Source of the DNA: Adineta vaga
Lineage: Eukaryota; Rotifera
Reading direction: 5' to 3'
Assembly (NCBI GenBank): GCA_021613535.1
Contig: CP075495.1
Location: forward strand, 620,001-684,000
DNA length: 64,000 nt
Shown: one piece after another, positions 58,447 through 64,000 of the stretch
Position numbering within the stretch: position 1 is the first letter of the stretch
How the letters are laid out: each line of letters opens with the position of its first letter
Notes under the pieces: model-generated
Databases searched by the model: none
What the model saw: only the letters and a program-made list of their open reading frames with translations
Told to the model about the DNA's origin: nothing
Made by a program: the position numbers and the translations under genes

Positions 58447-60492
58447 ATGGATCGTAGTGTTTTGATTTTATATCCGTCTCCTGAATCATTATCATCGACG
58501 GACGAGATTGAAACTGATGAGATTCTCATTAGTGCTGATGTTTCTGAAAAATTATACAAATTACATCCGTTACCAAATCCAACTATGGTTGTTATACCAC
58601 GTGATACATTTCCAAAGATTGCTTGTTTGATAGGCTATACTTTAGACGATGCAATACTTTTATATCGTCAGTTATTTTATTCGACATGGGAAATATCACC
58701 ACCAGGTTTTGATACAGACAAACTTAGTAAAATCCTTGATTATATCGATAAATGGTCATTGAATTCAGTGCCAGTTATTGTTGATTATGGAGGTTCATTT
58801 GAAACGAAACATCTACATTCGATACAATACGCATTTCCACAAGCTGTCATTTATTCAGTTGATACATTGTATGCTACACTTGATTTATTAATCTTGCAGA
58901 TAAATCAAGATGCAACTAAATGGTGTATAATACCTGTTTTCAATAGTACGAGTGAAGTCGATCAGCTTGAATTAGTTGAATGTTTATGTCAAGAGTTGAT
59001 AGGAAAATCATCTATTTCTACCAACATTCAAATAGATCATTTGGAGCTGTTTAAAAAGATTTATGATTTACGTATTTATGATCCATACTCAGAAATTCTC
59101 AGTTTCAAAAATATTTATTTCGTTGATAGTTTAGAAAAGTGTTCAATTGTTCCATGCAGTATATTCATGGCTTATAATACATACGATGCAACACCAACTC
59201 ACAAATCACTATTATCACTAGATTTAATTGATCCTACTCATACAAGAGTTGATATGTGTAATGATAATGGAGGTCTTTATTACTCTAGAAAGCACTTTTC
59301 ACAAGCTCAATCTGCAAAACCAACTACATGCAATTTGTGTAATAGAACAAAATGGGATAATATTTCTGCTAAACTTAGTGAAATAGACTTAATACTTCCG
59401 ATAAAACCCAACGTTTATCCACTTCCGAGAACAGATAAAATAAATTGGCTTGGTACTAGCGATATCACAAAATTCCTATGTGGTAAACGTTATGTCTGGA
59501 ATAGCAACTACATTGATTCCATGGCGCATTTATTTCGTATAAAAAAAACACAATTTTTACAACATGTTGACTGTTTAAATCTAAGTTCTCTTTTAACTGA
59601 AAATCATATTGAAAATGTAACAGCTCCAATTGTTCAGCAATTTATCGAACAACATGTGAATGATTTTTGGAAAAATAATGATCAAAACAATGATATTCTG
59701 CAAAAGTGTCCAAAAACTTTTCTTAAAGAATGTCTTCACGAACTATTGGGTCCGATAAACAACCTTCGAATTTATATAGAATGTGATGAAGATATAGTTT
59801 ATTCGTCTGAATTAATTCGACAAATGAAACATGAAGATTCAAATCTTCATATTGAATATTCCTATAATGAATACATGGAAACGAAAACAACAACTATCTA
59901 TGAATCAGCTATCATTCTAGTTTTTGAATCTAATCAAAATTATGTTTTGGTATTTGGTGAACTTGAGCGTTTCTTTAAATATATATCAACTTGTACATCA
60001 TTAAAGGAAATTTGTCAACGAATAGAATCATCCGTTGCTTTTGTTGATCAATTAGGTAATGAACAAAATGTAAAATGGCATCAAAATCTTTCATTTGTTT
60101 ATGTAGCTGCTCACCAAGAATCATTAATTCAACAAACAGAAGATTCCCTTTTAAAACTAGGTTTAAAAGATATTAATTTCATATCGAAAAAATTAAAATA
60201 TTTGGATTATGATGAATTATCACAACAGTCCAGTACGAATCAAGCAGTTATTTGTTTTAATTATTCTTCATCTCCTGAGCTCGATTGTCAATCAATACCA
60301 TGGAATCGACTTGATCAATGGATTTTTGATAAGGACAAGTGTAAATTTACTGGCCCAATCATATCTATGTATCCAAAAGTATCAACACATTTAAATCTCG
60401 AATATCCACAAGATCAACAACACACACATGTTGGTTATGCTTACAGTCTACTTTGTGACCAGATTTTAATACTTATTCAATGGCGCAATTAA
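58447..60492 (+). CDS. Large intronless orphan protein (681 aa)
   Basis: A single uninterrupted frame from ATG (58447) to TAA (60492). Acidic, soluble, no signal peptide or membrane segment. The first ~230 residues alternate short hydrophobic strands and helices (VIVDYGGS, AVIYSVDTLYATLDLLI), possibly an alpha/beta domain. A CNLCNRTKWDN segment near residue 300 has a CxxC that could be half of a metal site. Later sections (LRIYIECDED, FVYVAAHQESLI) again look alpha/beta. I recognise no family. A long intact frame in AT-rich DNA argues for selection. It ends 37 nt before a telomere-like element. It could be a bdelloid-specific gene or derived by transfer; no decisive sign. Confidence 0.65.
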   Translation: MDRSVLILYPSPESLSSTDEIETDEILISADVSEKLYKLHPLPNPTMVVIPRDTFPKIACLIGYTLDDAILLYRQLFYSTWEISPPGFDTDKLSKILDYIDKWSLNSVPVIVDYGGSFETKHLHSIQYAFPQAVIYSVDTLYATLDLLILQINQDATKWCIIPVFNSTSEVDQLELVECLCQELIGKSSISTNIQIDHLELFKKIYDLRIYDPYSEILSFKNIYFVDSLEKCSIVPCSIFMAYNTYDATPTHKSLLSLDLIDPTHTRVDMCNDNGGLYYSRKHFSQAQSAKPTTCNLCNRTKWDNISAKLSEIDLILPIKPNVYPLPRTDKINWLGTSDITKFLCGKRYVWNSNYIDSMAHLFRIKKTQFLQHVDCLNLSSLLTENHIENVTAPIVQQFIEQHVNDFWKNNDQNNDILQKCPKTFLKECLHELLGPINNLRIYIECDEDIVYSSELIRQMKHEDSNLHIEYSYNEYMETKTTTIYESAIILVFESNQNYVLVFGELERFFKYISTCTSLKEICQRIESSVAFVDQLGNEQNVKWHQNLSFVYVAAHQESLIQQTEDSLLKLGLKDINFISKKLKYLDYDELSQQSSTNQAVICFNYSSSPELDCQSIPWNRLDQWIFDKDKCKFTGPIISMYPKVSTHLNLEYPQDQQHTHVGYAYSLLCDQILILIQWRN

Positions 60493-60528
60493 CATTCAAA
60501 TATATTTTGTGGAACTTATATTAATCTT

Positions 60529-60629
60529 GAGGGTGCGTGTGGGTAATACACTTCTCTTCATCTACACCCACACCCACACCCACACCCACACCCACACCCA
60601 CACCCACACCCACACCCACACCCACACCC
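60529..60629. repeat. Telomere-like element 4 with (CCCACA)11 tract
   Basis: GAGGGTGCGTGTGGG is followed by a TAATACACTTCTCTTCATCT spacer and then 66 nt of uninterrupted CCCACA repeats (60564-60629), about 11 units. The unit equals TGTGGG on the other strand, the bdelloid telomere repeat as I recall it. It is the longest perfect tract in the window. G-rich then C-rich on the plus strand gives a foldback arrangement. Confidence 0.85.
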
Positions 60630-60713
60630 TTTTCCTTCTAATTGAATATGATGTTGAATATTTTTAATTAAACTATGTTGTTCAGTAAGGATTCGAATAA
60701 TCTTCATTTTCAA

Positions 60714-61205
60714 TTAATATCTTTTCATATAGAATATAAAGATACTATCAATTTGATGAAGATTACATATTTTCGATAATAAATTATGTGCATCAACTCC
60801 GGATATAATCAGAAATATTCTTTCTGATTTGATTGATTCAATATATTGTATACATTCATTTATATCAGTAAATAATAAAGTATAATCATTAATTTCTCTT
60901 AACTTACTTTTTGTTAATTGAATATCTGGTGAATTTATTTGAATTCTTCTATCAAACCATATTGATGTGATGTTTTCTTTATTACCATGAATTCTTTCTT
61001 TATTCTCATCATTTTGTGATATTTGTTCGTAGTTACGACACTCATCTCTTTCCTCGTGATTTGTTGCCATTGAAATGATTGTTTTTAATCTTCTACAGAA
61101 TAGCAATACATTAAAGGAAAGTTGGTACTTTTCAAGGTAATGTAGGAAGAGAAAAACTTTGTTATTCATTATTTGTAATGATTCATTCAGAATTGATGTA
61201 TGCAT
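60714..61205 (-). pseudogene. Truncated N-terminus of a bdelloid ART-associated protein
   Basis: Minus-strand frame; the likely start is the Met at 61070 (MATNHEERDECRNYEQ), although the frame is open to 61205. It reads ITSIWFDRRIQINS, LREINDYTLLFTDINECIQY, ERIFLIISGVDAHNLL and QIDSIFIFYMKRY-stop. I recognise this as the N-terminal domain found ahead of ART and TPR/kinesin-light-chain modules in many bdelloid proteins. Here it ends after about 119 residues, and the ART and TPR parts are absent. The break lies 84 nt from the CCCACA tract, which sits downstream in the gene's own direction. Most likely a fragment left by a break. Confidence 0.6.
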
Positions 61206-61316
61206 TAGGTTGGCAACAAAGTTTTTTGCGTTTTTATCAAAAATTTAATTTTTTCCATTTCACTGCTATAACTGGCTTTCAGTTATATAAGCACCACTAC
61301 TATCTATGACTTATCT

Positions 61317-61367
61317 TGAGGGTGTGGGTGTGGTTATATATTACCTAGTCCTCACACACACCCTCAA
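61317..61367. repeat. Telomere-like hairpin element 5
   Basis: CTTGAGGGTGTGGGTGTGG, spacer TTATATATTACCTAGTC, then CTCACACACACCCTCAAG. The arms pair over about 16 of 18 positions. It lies 112 nt upstream of the 61205 end of the fragment at 60714. Confidence 0.75.
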
Positions 61368-61499
61368 GATGGTGGGGATGGGGCGAGGGGTGAGTCCAAA
61401 TTTCTACGCTTAAACACTGCAACACTCCTTTCAGGTCGTGTTTCACAAAAAAGAATACCAAAGAGAGTACTAAAATCACATTGATAAATGCCATTTGAA

Positions 61500-61892
61500 T
61501 TAATTTCTTCGACATAATTTTAAGACAAACCAGAGTATGAATATGAGAACGAAATTTTTGCGATAAATTTTTGTGATAGAAGAGCACAGAATAGAGAAGA
61601 AAAATAAAAAAAACAAATAAAATGCTGTCATCATCCATTCTACGAAGAAGTTACATAATGGAACTACGATGTTTTCAGTAAACAGAGTTTCACAGGCTGT
61701 TAGAATATTCGATCCTTCTGTTGGTTTTGCACTCGACTGAGAAGACTTTTGATATGGTTGTTGTAGTTGGTATCTTTCGTTTTCTATTTTTGCCAGCTGA
61801 CAACCAGGAATATTTCTTTGTTCATGGGTGGTATTCATATTTTTTCCAGTAGTCAAATCTGTTGTCCTACGATGGAGTTTCCTGTGCATCAT
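61500..61892 (-). CDS. Hypothetical small protein with C-terminal membrane segment
   Basis: A 130-aa frame with a polar N-terminal two thirds (TTDLTTGKNMNTTHEQRN...) and a strongly hydrophobic C-terminal part (MMTAFYLFFLFFFSILC and FVLIFILWFVL). No family recognised and no splice sites placed. It could be part of a gene or chance. Confidence 0.25.
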   Translation of the reverse strand: MMHRKLHRRTTDLTTGKNMNTTHEQRNIPGCQLAKIENERYQLQQPYQKSSQSSAKPTEGSNILTACETLFTENIVVPLCNFFVEWMMTAFYLFFLFFFSILCSSITKIYRKNFVLIFILWFVLKLCRRN

Positions 61893-62187
61893 TGTTTTAT
61901 GGAATAGTAGCGTTTACGAAATACATTTGTTAGTGGCATATTTAATACAAAAAACTATGCGTACGACAATCGATGCAAAATGGGTAACTATGTCAGCACT
62001 TTTATTGACACAAAATCGTTGCATGATGTTGTTTTTTCGTTTGAAATTGTCCTTTGTTATGAATAAGAAGGAGAAATGACGTAATGACGAATGAAAACCA
62101 ACGCTTTTAATACACGTCTCGCTCACAACAGTTCCGAGAATGCGATGAAGCTCATACGCTCTTTCATTATTTTTATGTTAGGAAATT

Positions 62188-62244
62188 GGGTGTAGCTGAG
62201 GTTGAGGGTGAACAAACGATAACTACACCCACACCCTCATCACT
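62188..62244. repeat. Telomere-like hairpin element 6
   Basis: TGGGTGTAGCTGAGGTTGAGGGTG, spacer AACAAACGATAA, then CTACACCCACACCCTCATC. A member with a longer, imperfect left arm. Confidence 0.6.
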
Positions 62245-62396
62245 CTAGTTGTATACAACTCTTGGTATTTATCTAATGAAATAAAAATCAATTGTATTTT
62301 CATATTCTTTTCAAATTCAACTTCAAATTAGATTTCTTTAGTGACTATCTGCTATTTAAAACACTCCGGAATGTGTCAACAATTTTTATTAGTAAT

Positions 62397-62708
62397 TTAA
62401 TTAGATTTAATATCGAGTCCACATGTATTACAACAAGGTGGTTTTCCACAACACATGAGACACATTGGAGGTCGAGTTACACGAACGACCGGAGTGGAGA
62501 CAGTTGATGTGATTACCATTGGTTCGGTAGTTAGGTTAATTAAGTCAGTTAGATTGAAGTTAAAACCACATTTTGGTAAACCACAACAGTTACAACATGG
62601 AGGTGGGCCACAACAAGTTGCACAACGTTTGTCACGATTGAGTTCACTGGAATAAACACAACCGAGAACGAATATTAAGAGGAAAGCAGCTAAAGGATAA
62701 CTACGCAT
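62397..62708 (-). CDS. Small secreted cysteine-rich protein
   Basis: Using the Met at 62708 the product is 103 aa. An upstream in-frame Met at 62753 would bury the signal peptide, so the second is preferred. A clear signal peptide (MRSYPLAAFLLIFVLGCVYS) is followed by a basic NRDKR site suited to propeptide cleavage, then two cysteine-rich blocks of the same design: CATCCGPPPCCNCCG near the start and CLMCCGKPPCCNTCG near the end. They are separated by a Thr/Val-rich linker with two N-glycosylation sequons. The paired Cys-Cys blocks imply disulphides or metal binding. No named family; a structural, antimicrobial or other secreted role is all open. Confidence 0.7.
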   Translation of the reverse strand: MRSYPLAAFLLIFVLGCVYSSELNRDKRCATCCGPPPCCNCCGLPKCGFNFNLTDLINLTTEPMVITSTVSTPVVRVTRPPMCLMCCGKPPCCNTCGLDIKSN

Positions 62709-62753
62709 ATTGATTGAAACACTAACAAAGTGCAAATAGTCAAATATTTTCAC

Positions 62754-63319
62754 TGATTTTTATAATCATGGTATTATTAAAGACATCTGTATTGTTTCAC
62801 ATATATAGTTTGGTATATTGCTACCAGTAGGCGTAAATAAATACGTACCTTGTATCATTCGTTTTCTTTTGAAAATTTTAAAGCTTATACCGGTACAAAT
62901 GCATACGTTTGGTAGAAGAATCTATTAAACATTTTATTCACTCACTGGCGATGAAAATCTATTTAAGAACAGTATCTGATATGATAACAAATCAATCGTT
63001 GATACAAAAAAATTGTAGACAAGACTGATTTTCCTCTCGATAGAATGCATCTTGTGAATTACACAGTTTATAGCGAAAATATTATCGAATGATAATGATT
63101 TTACATGTGACAGTGCAATTCCATAATCATGTGGTTCAACACAGAAATTTTTTGATTGCAATCATATTTGTATCTGTCACTCTCGATGTGGTAATATTCT
63201 TCTTTATTATCCATTGTCACTGATGAATGAAAGTGTTTGTCCGCCATAACCAAATGGTAAGTAAAGAGTGTGTAATTATTTTCCATCCAGACAACACACG
63301 AATGATTCTATGATTGAAT
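62754..63319. other. Intergenic, weak minus-strand ORFs
   Basis: Two overlapping minus-strand frames (63161-62934 and 63286-63101) have ATGs but no family resemblance. I cannot support either as a gene. Confidence 0.4.
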
Positions 63320-63502
63320 GAAAATCAAAAGGAGATTCTTATTGAAAATATCGATTGTCAAAGTTTGCTCATGGATATTTACGGATTTCTTAATGTTTCT
63401 GATCGGGAAAAGCAAAAAGTCCGTACTCCGGTATACTTTCATTAATTTGTCACTTGATTTAGAAAGTAATCTTTACGTTAGTAATTGGTGAAATGATGAA
63501 AC
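63320..63502 (+). pseudogene. NHL-cassette relic
   Basis: The plus strand reads ENQKEILIENIDCQSLLMD and YGFLNVSDREKQKVR, which matches blade 3 of genes A-F (DQKQQILIQNIDCFGLTMD, HGFIYVSD). It then jumps to LSLDLESNLYVSNW, matching blade 6 (LSFDLEGNLYVSDW), followed by a TGA where an Arg or other variable residue would be. Blades 4-5 are deleted. It is more diverged than A-F from each other, so it is an older dead copy outside the homogenised set. Confidence 0.75.
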
Positions 63503-64000
63503 CTTAGATTCTCCTGAGTGAATAATATCACATATTTTGTTAACCATCTGGTTATGATTCTATCATTTTTGCATCCATTCTCCTATCAGAATCTCACCTT
63601 GTTTTTTTTTGATAATTGTTTATAGTGTCAATGAAGTCTTCTCCAACTTCATAGAATAGATCGGAAATTTTCAACGAATTCTTCTTCACAATTGGATGTT
63701 CATTATAAGTTTTACTGTGTTTGTATGAGATGTTTATCTACTTATTATCCATTATATCTTTCAATAACTAAACATAAACAATGAAAAAGAAATCCTTTTG
63801 AATTTGTTGAAAAATGACTAAATATATTTCAATTGATGTCCAAGCAACAATGACATATGTAACTGAAACAAATCCAGAAAAATCAATATAAATTCATCAT
63901 AAAAGACAAAATATATGTGATGCTGATAATATTCTTTCACTCTGATAAAAATCAATTAATCAAATAATTAACGTTTGTCGGGAGCGACTTGCTTTGCCCT
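63503..64000. other. Right edge, nothing recognised
   Basis: AT-rich sequence with short ORFs only, ending in a slightly GC-richer 20 nt at the window edge. Confidence 0.45.

Overview
The window looks like nuclear DNA of a bdelloid rotifer (Adineta/Rotaria type). The evidence is AT-rich sequence, short GT-AG introns of about 48-60 nt, intron-poor genes, and expanded families of NHL-repeat, arginine ADP-ribosyltransferase (ART), PARP-like and GPCR genes. It also carries tracts of TGTGGG/CCCACA, which I recall as the bdelloid telomere repeat. Density of these tracts near the right end suggests an accessory or subtelomeric segment. No bacterial, viral or retrotransposon coding gene was recognised.

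Layout. 1-676: end of a conventional NHL-repeat gene running off the left edge. 1.1-4.5 kb: a divergent pair of multi-pass membrane proteins with PARP-like C-termini (one broken by an in-frame TGA, one without the catalytic residues) and a mosaic relic. 4.9-6.9 kb: a decayed P-loop gene and an orphan gene with internal repeats. 9.2-53.8 kb: six complete genes that each join a different N-terminal module to one nearly identical six-bladed NHL beta-propeller: A (ART, +, 9161-11221), B (caspase-like, +, 17621-20702), C (B-box/coiled coil, +, 28457-30710), D (ART, -, 38670-41816), E (B-box/coiled coil, -, 44439-46713), F (caspase-like, -, 50362-53770). Between them lie a decayed WWE-ART gene, two multi-pass membrane genes plus a scrambled relic, and one class A GPCR. 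55.8-57.2 kb: a signal peptide-TM-PARP gene with a premature TGA. 58.4-60.5 kb: an intronless 681-aa orphan. 60.5-64 kb: a telomere-like tract, a truncated N-terminal fragment of an ART-associated family, a Cys-rich secreted protein and a decayed NHL fragment.

The most interesting signal is the A-F set. Their NHL exons (899 nt, 920 in E) are almost identical, silent sites included, yet every blade has the same few codons replaced freely: x in GNGxG, the residues around P in LNxPx, and the xx/x of ADxxNxR. The same NHL cassettes with kilobases of shared flank are attached to different effectors (A/B share one, D/F another), always through a phase-1 intron at the same codon. This looks like a modular receptor repertoire: a diversified propeller as recognition surface and an ADP-ribosylating, caspase-like or TRIM-like output. 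The receptor role is inference; the sequence pattern is directly visible.

A second recurring signal is a family of about 50-nt hairpins with TGTGGG-like arms and a related loop (GATGAAGAAGAT-like) at six places. One lies in the F intron where the D/F duplication ends and the effectors diverge.
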